64,000 bases of DNA from Sulfitobacter sp. CW3 (GCF_019392245.1 NZ_JAHXRL010000004.1:62001-126000); one strand, 5' to 3'; positions 45,657 to 55,150 are shown, numbered from the stretch's first letter. The notes: generated by a model from the letters alone, not told the origin. Translations and numbers: made by a program.

Positions 45657-45686
45657 AAAAGGCCGCGTATCACTGCGCGGCCTTTT
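45657..45686 (+). terminator. Rho-independent terminator of phyR
   Basis: AAAAGGCCGCG (45657-45667) and CGCGGCCTTTT (45676-45686) form an 11-bp perfect stem with an 8-nt loop and continue into a T-run. Confidence 0.92.
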
Positions 45687-45776
45687 TGCGTCTGCGGCCG
45701 CGGGGCGGTTTCGTTTGGCCAGCGGTGCCGTGCAAAAAACCTTGTCACAAGTTTTGCAGACGGCATAAAGGACACC

Positions 45777-46679
45777 ATGAGCACCTGTGCGATCACGATG
45801 GTTTACAAAGATTACTGGGCCCTGTCCCAGTGGTATACGCATTATGGTCGCTTGCTAGGATACGAACACCTCTACATCGTCGCGCATGGTCATGATCCGA
45901 TGATCGCCACGCTGTGCCCGCGTGCAAGTATCACCACAATTCCGCGCGACACCCTAGAAGGGTTCGACCGCAAACGCGGTAAGTTTCTAAATGAATTCGC
46001 TGATGATTTGGGCCAGACATACGATTGGGTGATCCGAACCGATGCCGACGAACTGGTCTGCTTTGATCCGGCACTCTATGCGTCTTTCGATGATATCTTT
46101 GACAGATCGACGTCAGATGCCGTTTTCGCCTTGGGATTAAATATCGCCGAAACGATTAATGATCGGGTTCTGGAAGATGTTGAGATGGCCTTGGGTCATC
46201 GGACAACAGCTGTATTTACCGGACATTACAGCAAAGCTTGGGCAACCAAATGCGGCACGGCCCTGTGGCGCCACGGTATTAAGGTTGATCCCGACAAGCT
46301 GAATTCGGTCCCGTTTGACCTGCCTCAAGGAGTGTACTTGGCACATCTGAAATACGCCAACCTAAAGGCGCTTGAGATCGCCAATCAGCACCGCATAGGT
46401 ATTGGTAACACTGCAGGCAAAGGGCTGCCCGGTGCCGCCTGGAAAGAAGCAGACAAAGTCGCGGCGCGGTTTTACCTGCATCTTGTGCGCTTTGGCGACA
46501 AAGACTGGGCCAGCGCCCGGGACGAAGCGTATCAAGCCATCACATCCGAACCATTCCGTGACGAAAAAGAACATGTGCTAAGAAGCCCCTCCAAAGTCTT
46601 TAAGCACCGGGTGGCATTGCCAAGCTGGTTCAAAACGCAATTCGGTGCCAACCAAGACCTGACAACCGACGCAAGCTGA
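45777..46679 (+). CDS. Glyco_tranf_2_4-type glycosyltransferase
   Basis: The 300-residue protein opens with CAITMVYKDYWALSQWYTHY and LYIVAHGHDP, then has the acidic motif WVIRTDADELVCFD. This is the same family signature set as the protein at 2484-3494 (there LTVDPDEFLIY). It is a probable sugar transferase of PF13704. AAGGACACC precedes the ATG. It stands alone between the phyR terminator and the DUF883 stress gene, away from the polysaccharide locus. Acceptor unknown. Confidence 0.8.
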   Translation: MSTCAITMVYKDYWALSQWYTHYGRLLGYEHLYIVAHGHDPMIATLCPRASITTIPRDTLEGFDRKRGKFLNEFADDLGQTYDWVIRTDADELVCFDPALYASFDDIFDRSTSDAVFALGLNIAETINDRVLEDVEMALGHRTTAVFTGHYSKAWATKCGTALWRHGIKVDPDKLNSVPFDLPQGVYLAHLKYANLKALEIANQHRIGIGNTAGKGLPGAAWKEADKVAARFYLHLVRFGDKDWASARDEAYQAITSEPFRDEKEHVLRSPSKVFKHRVALPSWFKTQFGANQDLTTDAS

Positions 46680-46749
46680 ACACGCACCCAACCCCATGCG
46701 CGGCGGTCCGTCACATTATGTTCGAGCGGCCGAACAACTATGATAGGGT

Positions 46750-46774
46750 GGAACTGAATCATTCCCGACGCGTT
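46750..46774 (+). promoter_or_regulatory. EcfG-type promoter (exact consensus)
   Basis: GGAAC at 46750-46754, 16-bp spacer, CGTT at 46771-46774, 39 bp upstream of the DUF883 ATG. Exact match to the EcfG consensus. Confidence 0.8.
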
Positions 46775-46812
46775 TGTAACGCAAGATGATCAGTTAATTA
46801 TGGAGAGAAGAA

Positions 46813-47130
46813 ATGGTTAAGGAAATGGCAGCAAAGAACGTGCAAGCGGCTAAAGACGTCACCGTAGAGGATCTTTCTGTGCAGATTTCGATCCTCAAGG
46901 ATGACATCGCAGCCCTGACAAGTTCCGTCAGCACATATGGCAAAACCGCAACCCGCGACGCTGCAAACCAAGCCAAAACAGCCGCACATGACTATGCGGA
47001 CCTTGGCAAAGCAAAAGCCGCCGAAGCACAGCAAAACGCTGAGGATTTCATTCGCACGCAACCCGCAACCGCGATGGGTATCGCAGCCGGCGTCGGATTT
47101 CTGATCGGGCTGATTGCGGCACGTCGTTAA
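46813..47130 (+). CDS. DUF883 (ElaB/YqjD-like) membrane-associated protein
   Basis: The 105-residue protein has an amphipathic, Ala/Lys-rich helix of about 75 residues. One C-terminal hydrophobic span follows (TAMGIAAGVGFLIGLIAARR), the usual DUF883/ElaB layout, in which the tail anchors the protein in the inner membrane and the helix may bind ribosomes or other partners. GGAGAGAAG precedes the ATG. It is behind an exact EcfG promoter and shares its stop with the start of the next gene (TAATG). Stress or stationary-phase role is inferred. Confidence 0.88.
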   Translation: MVKEMAAKNVQAAKDVTVEDLSVQISILKDDIAALTSSVSTYGKTATRDAANQAKTAAHDYADLGKAKAAEAQQNAEDFIRTQPATAMGIAAGVGFLIGLIAARR

Positions 47131-47507
47131 TGCTGGACGTTATCGTAGATAAAGTTGCCCAACGGGCAACAGAGACAGCCCAGACCGCAGCAATCGGTCT
47201 GGGTGCCGGCATTTGCCTGCTGGTCGGGTCGGTGTTCTTGGCTGCTGCGGCTTGGATTTTCTTGCTAACAATCACCACCGCACTGACGGCATGCCTGATT
47301 ATGGGTGGCGTGTTCTTTGGCGCAGGTCTGGTGATGTTCGCTGCAATCGGCATCCGGTCGCGCCGCCTGCAACGTCAAAGAGAACTCGAAATGCTGCGCC
47401 TAGAAGCCCAGCGCAAGGCACAAGGCCCCAGCGGGATTGAAAGCCTCATCGGCATCGCCGTGGCGCTGATCAATGGCTTTACCGCAGGCAAAAACACGAG
47501 ACTGTAA
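47130..47507 (+). CDS. Holin-X/YqjE-like membrane protein
   Basis: The 125-residue protein has two hydrophobic spans (about 20-45 and 48-72) joined tightly, then a charged helix (RSRRLQRQRELEMLRLEAQRK) and a short hydrophobic C-terminal segment. This is the layout of the phage-holin-like YqjE family encoded next to YqjD/ElaB in E. coli. The start overlaps the DUF883 stop, so it is co-translated and probably also EcfG-controlled. Despite the holin label there is no phage context. Confidence 0.8.
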   Translation: MLDVIVDKVAQRATETAQTAAIGLGAGICLLVGSVFLAAAAWIFLLTITTALTACLIMGGVFFGAGLVMFAAIGIRSRRLQRQRELEMLRLEAQRKAQGPSGIESLIGIAVALINGFTAGKNTRL

Positions 47508-47562
47508 TCTCTTGCATCAAAGCCCCGTCCGGTATCGGGCGGGACATCAAAGCCGATACAAA

Positions 47563-47582
47563 ATCCTCAAAACCCTGAGGAT
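47563..47582 (-). terminator. Terminator of the YihY/BrkB gene
   Basis: ATCCTCA (47563-47569) and TGAGGAT (47576-47582) form a 7-bp stem with a 6-nt loop. On the minus strand it is followed by TTTTG, 8 bp after the stop of the gene at 47591-48526. A second GC stem at 47524-47543 (CCCGTCC/GGGCGGG) may serve the plus-strand gene. Confidence 0.65.
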
Positions 47583-47590
47583 GATGCCTT

Positions 47591-48526
47591 TTATGAGGGG
47601 TCGCTGCCATCAGGTGCGACGAAATCATCCGCAACGACAGCCCCGCGTTTCCCCAACCGGCGCGATGGCCCTGTAGTCGTATCGACGAGCGTGCGCATTT
47701 CGACCTGCGCATTCCACGACGCCCCCACCAGCACCAAAAAGCTGCTGATCCACAACCAAACCAACATCGCTACAACCGCACCAATGGATCCGTAAACCTG
47801 ATTATAATTCCCGAAATTGGCGACATAATAGCTGAACACGTATGACACGACCGCCCAGGACACGACGGCGAACACAGCACCAACGGTCAGCCAACGCGCA
47901 CGCGCGCCACGCCGGTTTGGCCCGAAACGGTACAGAACGCCGATCCCCGCCAGCAACACTGTTATCGCAATGGTCCAGCGGATCAGATCCGCGACAATGA
48001 CCCCAAATGTGCCCAAAGGGATGAACGACAAAAAGATGGGCGCGATCACCACAGTCAGCAATGCGATGATCCCAACCATCACCAACCCAAATGTCAGCAC
48101 CAAAGCCTGCAGATAATGCCGCGCGAAGTTACGGTTGCGCTGGTGATAGACACTGTTCAAGCCGATCATCATCGCGCCAACCCCTGCCCGCGCCGACCAA
48201 AGCGCAGCAAGAACCGATATCGCACCCGCCCAACCCAGCGTTTCAGAACTGGTGGTGACCAATGATACGATCTGCTTGTTCATGATCTTGTAAACGTCAT
48301 CAGGCAGCAGGCCGCGCATCTCTTCAAGCTGGGCGATCACAACGACAGGGTCAGATATCAAGCTAAGGAGCGCGACCAAAGCCGCCAGCGCCGGAAACAG
48401 CGACAGCATGCCATAGAAGGCGACCCCAGCAGCAACCATTCCGATATTTAGTTCGCCGATATCGGTGATCGTTGCCTTGAAGGCTGCCCAATATCGCCTG
48501 ACTATATTCAACGAAATAAGTCCCAA
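47591..48526 (-). CDS. YihY/BrkB family membrane protein
   Basis: The ~311-residue protein has about six spans of the YihY/BrkB family. The markers are AAGVAFYGMLSLFPALAALVAL, MIGLNSVYHQRNRNFARHYL and YGSIGAVVAMLVWLWISS. It was once called ribonuclease BN, but that activity belongs to another protein, and its true function (possibly envelope or lipid related) is unknown. The start is uncertain: the frame opens with a TTG at 48526 and no in-frame ATG lies before the conserved region. It lies 64 bp after the formate/nitrite-type channel gene on the same strand. Confidence 0.87.
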   Translation of the reverse strand: MGLISLNIVRRYWAAFKATITDIGELNIGMVAAGVAFYGMLSLFPALAALVALLSLISDPVVVIAQLEEMRGLLPDDVYKIMNKQIVSLVTTSSETLGWAGAISVLAALWSARAGVGAMMIGLNSVYHQRNRNFARHYLQALVLTFGLVMVGIIALLTVVIAPIFLSFIPLGTFGVIVADLIRWTIAITVLLAGIGVLYRFGPNRRGARARWLTVGAVFAVVSWAVVSYVFSYYVANFGNYNQVYGSIGAVVAMLVWLWISSFLVLVGASWNAQVEMRTLVDTTTGPSRRLGKRGAVVADDFVAPDGSDPS

Positions 48527-48590
48527 AAGCCGTGCCTTTTCTGATTGGGTCGCTCTTTGTCCCTCGACTGGCGACCGCGCCCGATACCAT

Positions 48591-49442
48591 CTATTCCTCT
48601 TCTTCTACCTCGTCACGCACCTGACCCCAAGCCACGAGCGTAAAGATGATCGTGCCCCCGACGATATTACCCGCAAGCACCGGAATAAAGAAGCCAAACA
48701 GCGCCCCGGCAATGCCCAACTGACCATCCAGGATCATCACGGCCATCTCGACCGATCCGGCGACGATATGCGCGAAATCCCCCGCAGCAATCAGCCATGT
48801 GAATATCAAGATCAGAAAGAACGAAGACTCGTCCGCTTGGGGTAGCATCCACACAATCAACGCGACAATCACGCCCGCCGGAATAGCCCGCCAGAACCCC
48901 TCGTATGCCCCCATATGCGTCGCATGGTGTGACAGTTCCAAGATCGCCGGAATGATGTCTGGCGACAATGCTGGCGTCCAGATAAACAACACCGCCGCAG
49001 CAAAAGCGCCAACCACATTCGCGCTTAAAACGATGCCCCACAGACGCAGCATGCACATAAATGAATGCCACGATTTGGCGCGCATCACGGGCAAAACAGT
49101 GGTGATCGTGTTTTCGGTAAACAATTGCATCCGCCCCATAATCACAGCCAGAAAGCCCAGCGAATAGCCCAGGTTTTCGACCAAAAACCGGTAGGGCGTG
49201 TCAGGCAGATAGGTCCTTAGGATCGCTTCGCCCAACACCGACAGGCTGATCATGATGCCCGCCGCAATGCCCGACCAGATCAAGGACCGTTTGGTGCGCG
49301 AAAGCTCTTCTTCGCCTTCGCGGCGGATCACCTCATAGATCAGCTTTGGCGACAGAGATGTCGCCTGCGATACGGAACGCTCGTCATCCTCAGCCTCTTG
49401 GCGTTTTTTCCGCGACACGCTGCGTTGAATCAAAGGGGCCAT
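48591..49442 (-). CDS. Formate/nitrite transporter family protein (YfdC-like)
   Basis: The 283-residue protein has a charged N-terminal ~70 residues, then six hydrophobic spans of the FNT channel fold. FTENTITTVLPVMRA and LWGIVLSANVVGAFAAAVLF are typical of its half-helix regions. YfdC-type members differ from FocA/NirC in their N-terminal domain and have no proven substrate. GGGAGC before ATG 49442 supports the start. It probably forms a small operon with the YihY gene. Confidence 0.85.
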   Translation of the reverse strand: MAPLIQRSVSRKKRQEAEDDERSVSQATSLSPKLIYEVIRREGEEELSRTKRSLIWSGIAAGIMISLSVLGEAILRTYLPDTPYRFLVENLGYSLGFLAVIMGRMQLFTENTITTVLPVMRAKSWHSFMCMLRLWGIVLSANVVGAFAAAVLFIWTPALSPDIIPAILELSHHATHMGAYEGFWRAIPAGVIVALIVWMLPQADESSFFLILIFTWLIAAGDFAHIVAGSVEMAVMILDGQLGIAGALFGFFIPVLAGNIVGGTIIFTLVAWGQVRDEVEEEE

Positions 49443-49587
49443 TTGGCTGCTCCCGCAAAAAGGTTACGTTCCGCGCCCGGTCGCGCGCAGATGCATATGA
49501 CCAAAGCAAATAATTGTGGTTGTGATTTAGCGTTAATCTAGCGCAGAAATCACAAAATCACATAAGCCAACGCAGACAGGGCCGAGA

Positions 49588-50838
49588 ATGTTCACCGAAA
49601 ATCCAGAACTCACGCAGGCAATCCGCACTAAATTCGCGCATGTCGACAGCTGTCCGTTCCAAGGGCCGCGCATTTTCTTTGAAAACGCAGGTGGTGCTTT
49701 GACGTTGAATGCGGTCGTTGAAACCTCCGCTCTGTTTGCCGCGATCCCCGACAATCAGGGCCGTGACAACCCAGCCTCCCATGCGCTTGTTGCGAAAATC
49801 AAACAGGCCAAGGCGGATATGGCAGTGTTCTTTAATGCCCCCAGCGGCCAGTTCTTTGTCGGCGAAAGCGGGACAGAGCTGACGTTCCGTCTGATCCGCA
49901 CCGCCATCATGGGCACCCCCGATGGCGCTGTTATCGGTTCGACCGTTGAACACCCCGCCTCGCGCAGTGCAGCACAACATTGGGCGGGCATGGCAGGCAA
50001 ACCCTATATCAGCGTCCCCCATGACGATGCCACGGGGCAGGTCACGCCCGCCGCCTATGCCGCGCTGATGACACCGGATGTCCGGGTCGCGACGATCCTG
50101 CACACATCGCCTGTTACCGGCATCGCCAATGACGTGGCAGGTATCAGTGCAGCCATCCGCGCAGTGGCCCCCGATGCGTTTATCTTTGTTGATGGCATTC
50201 AGCACGCCAGCCACGGGCGCATCGACATCGCCAGCTATGACATCGACGGCTATGTGATCTCGCCCTATAAACTGTTCTCCCGCCACGGCTACGGCATCGC
50301 TTGGGCTTCTGATCGCCTTAGCGCGCTGCCAATCGAAACGCTTCAGGGCGGCCCGGCTGGCAATTGGGAAATGGGCACCCGCGATACCGGGTCCTATGCC
50401 ACTTTCAGCGATGTGGTGCGGTATTTCGAATGGCTGGGGCAGCAGGTATCGGATGAAACCGCCCCCCGCGCCCAGATCGAAGCGGCAGGTGCCGCAATCC
50501 ACGACCACGAAAAACAGCTCACCGATGCTTTGCTGTTTGGCACAGGTAACCTTGCCGGTCTGGCCGACCTGCCCGATGTCACCATCCTGGGCGGCACCGA
50601 CAACCCCGACCGCGAAGGGCTGGTCTGCTTTGCCCTCAAATCCGTTCCCGCCGCCGAAATCGTGGAACGGCTGAACGCCCAAGGCATCCGCACCCACCTG
50701 CGCAAGGCAGATCATTACTCGGGCAACATCCTGACGCCGCTTGGCCTTGATGCCGCCGTGCGCGTGTCGCTGTGCCACTATAATACGCTCGACGAAGTCC
50801 GCGCATTTCTCACTGCAATCAAGGACATCGCTGAATAA
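49588..50838 (+). CDS. Class V aminotransferase-fold PLP enzyme
   Basis: The 416-residue protein has the class V (cysteine desulfurase/SufS-like) fold: FFENAGGALTLN at the N-terminus, GSTVEHPASR, D202 and H206 in FVDGIQHASHG, and Schiff-base K228 in ISPYKLFSRHGYG. It lacks an obvious Cys loop of a desulfurase near the C-terminus, so an aminotransferase, lyase or epimerase activity is more likely. It precedes an M20 deacylase gene by 100 bp. Function within amino acid or peptide catabolism is inference. Confidence 0.8.
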   Translation: MFTENPELTQAIRTKFAHVDSCPFQGPRIFFENAGGALTLNAVVETSALFAAIPDNQGRDNPASHALVAKIKQAKADMAVFFNAPSGQFFVGESGTELTFRLIRTAIMGTPDGAVIGSTVEHPASRSAAQHWAGMAGKPYISVPHDDATGQVTPAAYAALMTPDVRVATILHTSPVTGIANDVAGISAAIRAVAPDAFIFVDGIQHASHGRIDIASYDIDGYVISPYKLFSRHGYGIAWASDRLSALPIETLQGGPAGNWEMGTRDTGSYATFSDVVRYFEWLGQQVSDETAPRAQIEAAGAAIHDHEKQLTDALLFGTGNLAGLADLPDVTILGGTDNPDREGLVCFALKSVPAAEIVERLNAQGIRTHLRKADHYSGNILTPLGLDAAVRVSLCHYNTLDEVRAFLTAIKDIAE

Positions 50839-50853
50839 TCACGCCCGATATGC

Positions 50854-50874
50854 TTCATTTTGCAAAATAAACTC
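50854..50874 (+). repeat. Intergenic 21-bp repeat, copy 1
   Basis: The motif TTCATTTTGC followed by AAAATAAACTC recurs at 60629-60649 with one mismatch in 21. Copy 1 is 15 bp after the class V gene stop and is followed by CCGGCGG. The core TTTTGCAAAA is a palindrome. Confidence 0.6.
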
Positions 50875-50938
50875 AAATCCGGCGGTGCATCCCACGACAC
50901 CGCTTGCCATATCGGCGCGTCCGTTCAAACATGCGCCC

Positions 50939-52219
50939 ATGACAAGCACACTTTCCGCAGCAATTACTGCCAAGCGCGATGACCTCATCGCACTCACCCA
51001 AGATTTAATTCGCATTCCGACGCTCAACCCGCCGGGCCGCGACTACCGATTGATATGCGAATACCTTGACCTGCGCCTCAAAAAGCACGGGTTCGAGACA
51101 CAGCTGATCCGCGCCCATGGCACGCCCGGCGACAGCGCGAAATACCCGCGTTGGAACATCATCGCGCGGCGTGAAGGCACCCGCGCAGGCGAAACCGTGC
51201 ATTTCAACAGCCACACCGACGTGGTCGAGGTCGGTGCCGGCTGGACCTTTGATCCGTTCGGGGCCGAAATCTCGGATGGCAAGATTTACGGGCGTGGCAC
51301 CTGCGACATGAAGGGCGGGCTGGCCGCATCCATCATCGCCGCCGAGGCGTTTATCGAAACGCATCCCGAATTTTCCGGCGCGATTGAAATTTCCGGCACC
51401 GCAGATGAGGAATCCGGCGGCTATGGCGGTGTGGCGTATCTGGCGGAACAGGGTTTTTTTAACCCTGAACGTGTCCAGCATGTGATCATTCCCGAACCCC
51501 TCCAGAAAGACCGCATTTGCCTGGGCCACCGTGGCGGTTGGTGGGCCGAGATTGAAACCAAAGGCGAGATTGCCCACGGGTCGATGCCGTTTCTGGGCGA
51601 TTGCGCGGTGCGGCACATGGGGGCCGTCCTGTCCGAATTCGAAAACAAGCTGTTCCCCGCCATGGCCGCGCGGCACACAGATATGCCCGTCGTGCCCGAA
51701 GGGGCGCGCAGTTCGACCATGAACATCAATTCGATCCACGGCGGGCAAAAGGAAAACGACGCTGATTTCGACGGTCTGCCCGCCCATTGCGTGCCTGACA
51801 GTTGCCGGATCACCATCGACAGACGTTTCCTGCTCGAAGAGCCCCTTGATCAGGTGCGCGGCGAAGTGCGCGCATTGCTGGAAGGGTTGCGTGAAACGCG
51901 GGTCGATTTCGATTATGAACTGACCGAACTAAACTCGGTTCTGCCCTCGATGACCGACCGGGACGCGCCTGTCGTTCAAACGGTGGCCAACGCAATCCAG
52001 GATATCATGGGCAAAGCCCCTGAATATGTCGCCTCGCCCGGGTCGTATGACCAGAAACACATCGACCGGATCGGCAAGCTCAAGAACTGTATTGCCTATG
52101 GCCCCGGCCTGCTGGAGCTGGCGCATAAGCCGGATGAATATATCGGCATCGATGACATGATCGACAGCGCCTGCGTGATGGGTGCGGCTTTGGAAACGCT
52201 GCTTTTGCCGAAAGATTAG
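50939..52219 (+). CDS. M20 family deacylase (ArgE/DapE-like)
   Basis: From ATG 50939 the protein is 426 residues. The upstream extension overlaps the class V gene and is rejected, although no strong ribosome site precedes this ATG. Metal-site motifs are HFNSHTDVVEV, GRGTCDMKGG (bridging Asp) and TADEESGGYGG (Glu general base and ligand). The family removes N-acyl or N-terminal residues from amino acids and dipeptides using two zinc ions. It converges with the Hsp70-like gene, 3 bp between stops. Confidence 0.9.
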   Translation: MTSTLSAAITAKRDDLIALTQDLIRIPTLNPPGRDYRLICEYLDLRLKKHGFETQLIRAHGTPGDSAKYPRWNIIARREGTRAGETVHFNSHTDVVEVGAGWTFDPFGAEISDGKIYGRGTCDMKGGLAASIIAAEAFIETHPEFSGAIEISGTADEESGGYGGVAYLAEQGFFNPERVQHVIIPEPLQKDRICLGHRGGWWAEIETKGEIAHGSMPFLGDCAVRHMGAVLSEFENKLFPAMAARHTDMPVVPEGARSSTMNINSIHGGQKENDADFDGLPAHCVPDSCRITIDRRFLLEEPLDQVRGEVRALLEGLRETRVDFDYELTELNSVLPSMTDRDAPVVQTVANAIQDIMGKAPEYVASPGSYDQKHIDRIGKLKNCIAYGPGLLELAHKPDEYIGIDDMIDSACVMGAALETLLLPKD

Positions 52220-52222
52220 GCG

Positions 52223-53494
52223 CTAACCCGTAGAAAACGCATCTGATGCTGCGATGGCCAGCCCGTCTACAATGGCGGTCATCGCAGCACCCCGATGCAG
52301 TTCCGCCTGCGGAAAGGCGCGGCGCATCGCCATGTCGATCACGCCCATCAGGCTTGATCCGCCAACGAAAATCAGTTTGTTCACATCCGTCGGCGTTAGA
52401 TCGGCCTGCGCCACAAGGTCGGTCGCAACCTGCGCGATGCTGTTTGCCATTTCATGCAGTGTCGCCGCCATCATCGCGGGGGGCAGTGGCACACGCAAAC
52501 CACGTTCAAGGATATCCAGCTTGATCTCGGGCGGGGCCGTCGCAGCCGTATCATTCGCCGCGATTTTGCCCGCCTCGACGGCAAAGGCAATGTCGTGGCC
52601 CAGCTCGTCCTCAAGCACCTTGACCAGACGGTTCAACAAATCAGGTTCAACCGCATATTTCGCCAGATCATCCACCGCGCGGCGTTGTTCGCGGGTATAA
52701 AGGAACGGGATTTTTTGCCATGTCGCCAGATCGGTGAAAACAGCATGGGGTGCTGCATGGGTCTCATTGCCGAACACATGTTTGATCTGACTGCCCATCC
52801 CCAGATGTGGCATGACGTGATGCAGGCTTAGCTCTCGGTCGAAATCGGTACCGCCCATGCGCAGGCCCTTACTGGCCAGAATATCAATGCCCGCGTCACC
52901 CTGCTGGCGGAAAAGCGTAAAATCCGACGTACCGCCGCCGATATCCACGATCAGCCCCAGATCGCCCGGCGCTAGCACTGCGCGGTTGGCCAGGGCTGCG
53001 GCTTCGGGTTCGGGCATGAAACGCACGTCTTTGAACCCGGCCAAGTGATAGCATTCGGTCAGATCAACCAGCGCCTGTTCGTTGCGCGCAGCATCGGCGC
53101 TGTGAAACATGACCGGACGGCCCGACAACGCACGATCAAAGGTCTGCCCGGTTGCGGCCTCGGCACGGTTTTTCAGCTCGGTTAGGAAACTGGCAACGAT
53201 GGCGATGAAATCCATCCGCTTGCCCAGCAACATCCGGCTTTCGCGCATCAACGATGTCCCAAGCAAGCTTTTGAGCGCGCGCATATACCGCCCCTCATCC
53301 CCGCCGATCAGCGCCTCTTGGGCACCGCGCCCGTAGATGATCCGTTTTTCTTCAACGTCGAAAAACAGCGCTGTGGGCAGGGTATTCTCGCCTGCTTCGA
53401 CATCAATAAGATGTGGCACACCATCGATGGCATAGCCCACCGCCGAATTCGACGTGCCGAAATCAATGCCCAAAGTGGAAGATACCGCGGCCAT
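52223..53494 (-). CDS. Orphan Hsp70-like protein (YegD-type)
   Basis: Started at ATG 53494, the protein is 423 residues. It has the Hsp70/actin ATPase domain: GIDFGTSNSAVGY, PEPEAAALANRA, LIVDIGGGTSDFTLF and LIFVGGSSLMGVI. It stops after the nucleotide-binding domain without the substrate-binding domain of DnaK, like E. coli YegD. Client and partner are unknown. The longer frame to 53659 would overlap the divergent ABC receptor gene. Confidence 0.88.
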   Translation of the reverse strand: MAAVSSTLGIDFGTSNSAVGYAIDGVPHLIDVEAGENTLPTALFFDVEEKRIIYGRGAQEALIGGDEGRYMRALKSLLGTSLMRESRMLLGKRMDFIAIVASFLTELKNRAEAATGQTFDRALSGRPVMFHSADAARNEQALVDLTECYHLAGFKDVRFMPEPEAAALANRAVLAPGDLGLIVDIGGGTSDFTLFRQQGDAGIDILASKGLRMGGTDFDRELSLHHVMPHLGMGSQIKHVFGNETHAAPHAVFTDLATWQKIPFLYTREQRRAVDDLAKYAVEPDLLNRLVKVLEDELGHDIAFAVEAGKIAANDTAATAPPEIKLDILERGLRVPLPPAMMAATLHEMANSIAQVATDLVAQADLTPTDVNKLIFVGGSSLMGVIDMAMRRAFPQAELHRGAAMTAIVDGLAIAASDAFSTG

Positions 53495-53640
53495 AATGCA
53501 CCCCTGCCAGATAAAGCGAAGCTGGCGCATAAACCGACAGAACAGGCGGCACAATACAAATCTGTAAGGCGCAAGCCAGCGCTGGCCAAACAGTATCGAA
53601 CTGAGTAGGCTCCGATCCAGACAGTTAACAGGAGACACCG

Positions 53641-55119
53641 ATGTTCCATCTTCGCTCACTTATTCTTGGCACATGTGCTGCCGCGCTGATGGCCGGCGGT
53701 GCCGCTGCAAAAAGCGACATTACCGTCGCGATGCAGCTAGAACCGCCACATCTTGACCCCACCAGCGCCGCCGCTGGCGCAATCGATTCAGTTCTCTATT
53801 CAAACGTCTTTGAAGGGCTGACACGTTTTATGGGTGACGGTTCGGTTGTTCCCGGTCTCGCTAAATCTTGGGAAATCTCCGAAGACGGGCTGACCTATCT
53901 ATTCCACCTGCAAGACAACGTGACCTTTCATGATGGCACCACAATGGACGCCAATGATGTAAAGTTCAGCCTTGACCGGATCAACGCCCAAGACAGCGCC
54001 AACGCTCAAAAGGCCCTGTTCAGCGCGATCTCCGAGGTCAACGTGATTGATCCCACAACGGTTGAAATCAAGCTAAGCGCGCCGAACGGCAACATGCTGT
54101 TCAACCTTGCTTGGGGGGATGCAGTGATCGTGGCCCCCGAAAGCATTAGCAACATCAAACAGCTGCCCATCGGCACTGGCGCTTTCAAGTTCACCAGCTG
54201 GACCCAAGGCGACAACATTATGATCGAAAAGAACCCCAACTACTGGGGTGCGCCTGCCGCGCTGGACATGGCGACGTTCAAATTCATCTCGGACCCGACC
54301 GCCGCTTTTGCGTCGGTGATGGCCGAAGATGTGGATGTGTTCGTTGGTTTCCCTGCCCCGGAAAACCTGCCCCAGTTCGACGCTGACCCCCGCTTTCAGG
54401 TGCTGGTCGGATCGACCGAAGGCGAAACCATTCTGGCGATGAACAACAAGCAAGCGCCGTTCGACAACGTCCAGGTACGCGAAGCTGTTGCCCATGCGAT
54501 CAACCGCCAGGCAATCATTGACGGCGCGATGTTCGGCTATGGCACCCCCATCGGCACCCATTTCGCGCCGCACAACCCGGCCTATGTCGATGAAACCGCG
54601 ATCAGTGCGTTTGATCCTGAAAAATCCAAGGCCCTGCTGGCCGAGGCCGGTTTTCCCGACGGGTTCGAGACAACGCTTGACCTGCCGCCGCCATCCTATG
54701 CGCGCCGTGGTGGTGAAATTATCGCCGCACAGCTGGCCGATGTGGGGATCAAGGCCAAGATCAACAATGTTGAATGGGCTCAATGGCTTGAGACCGTGTT
54801 CAAGGGCAAGAACTTTGGTCTGACCATCGTCAGCCACACCGAACCAATGGACATCGGTGTTTACGCCAATCCGGATTATTACTTCCAATATAACAACCCG
54901 GATTTCCAAGCGTTGATGACCAAACTGAACGCAACGACTGACGAAGATATGCGCACACAAATGCTGGGCGAAGCGCAGCATATCATCTCGCAGGATTATG
55001 TGAACGGGTATCTGTTCCAGCTTGCAGCACTAGGTGTTGCCAAAGCCGGCGTTCAAGGTCTTTGGACAAACGCACCCACGCAAGCGACAGATTTGACCGG
55101 GGTATCCTGGGCTGAATAA
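53641..55119 (+). CDS. Dipeptide/oligopeptide-type ABC solute-binding protein
   Basis: The 492-residue protein has a signal peptide (ILGTCAAALMAGGAAA, cleavage near AKS) and the SBP family 5 body: LEPPHLDPTSAAAGAIDSVL, VFEGLTRF, FHLQDNVTFHDGTTMDANDV and the NPNYW motif. Family members bind di- and oligopeptides, nickel or other small ligands in the periplasm. The matching permeases and ATPase begin 820 bp downstream after an inserted minus-strand gene, and a terminator directly follows this gene. Receptor and channel are therefore in separate transcripts. Confidence 0.92.
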   Translation: MFHLRSLILGTCAAALMAGGAAAKSDITVAMQLEPPHLDPTSAAAGAIDSVLYSNVFEGLTRFMGDGSVVPGLAKSWEISEDGLTYLFHLQDNVTFHDGTTMDANDVKFSLDRINAQDSANAQKALFSAISEVNVIDPTTVEIKLSAPNGNMLFNLAWGDAVIVAPESISNIKQLPIGTGAFKFTSWTQGDNIMIEKNPNYWGAPAALDMATFKFISDPTAAFASVMAEDVDVFVGFPAPENLPQFDADPRFQVLVGSTEGETILAMNNKQAPFDNVQVREAVAHAINRQAIIDGAMFGYGTPIGTHFAPHNPAYVDETAISAFDPEKSKALLAEAGFPDGFETTLDLPPPSYARRGGEIIAAQLADVGIKAKINNVEWAQWLETVFKGKNFGLTIVSHTEPMDIGVYANPDYYFQYNNPDFQALMTKLNATTDEDMRTQMLGEAQHIISQDYVNGYLFQLAALGVAKAGVQGLWTNAPTQATDLTGVSWAE

Positions 55120-55150
55120 GACGCCGCTGGGCTTTGCAAAATGAATTGAA

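Noticed and set aside
47130..47507. Prophage holin
   Set aside because: The holin-like label reflects fold family only. No lysis, capsid or integrase gene is nearby and the partner is a DUF883 stress protein.
49558..50778. 406-codon frame opposite the class V PLP gene
   Set aside because: Shadow of a gene with conserved PLP-binding residues on the plus strand.
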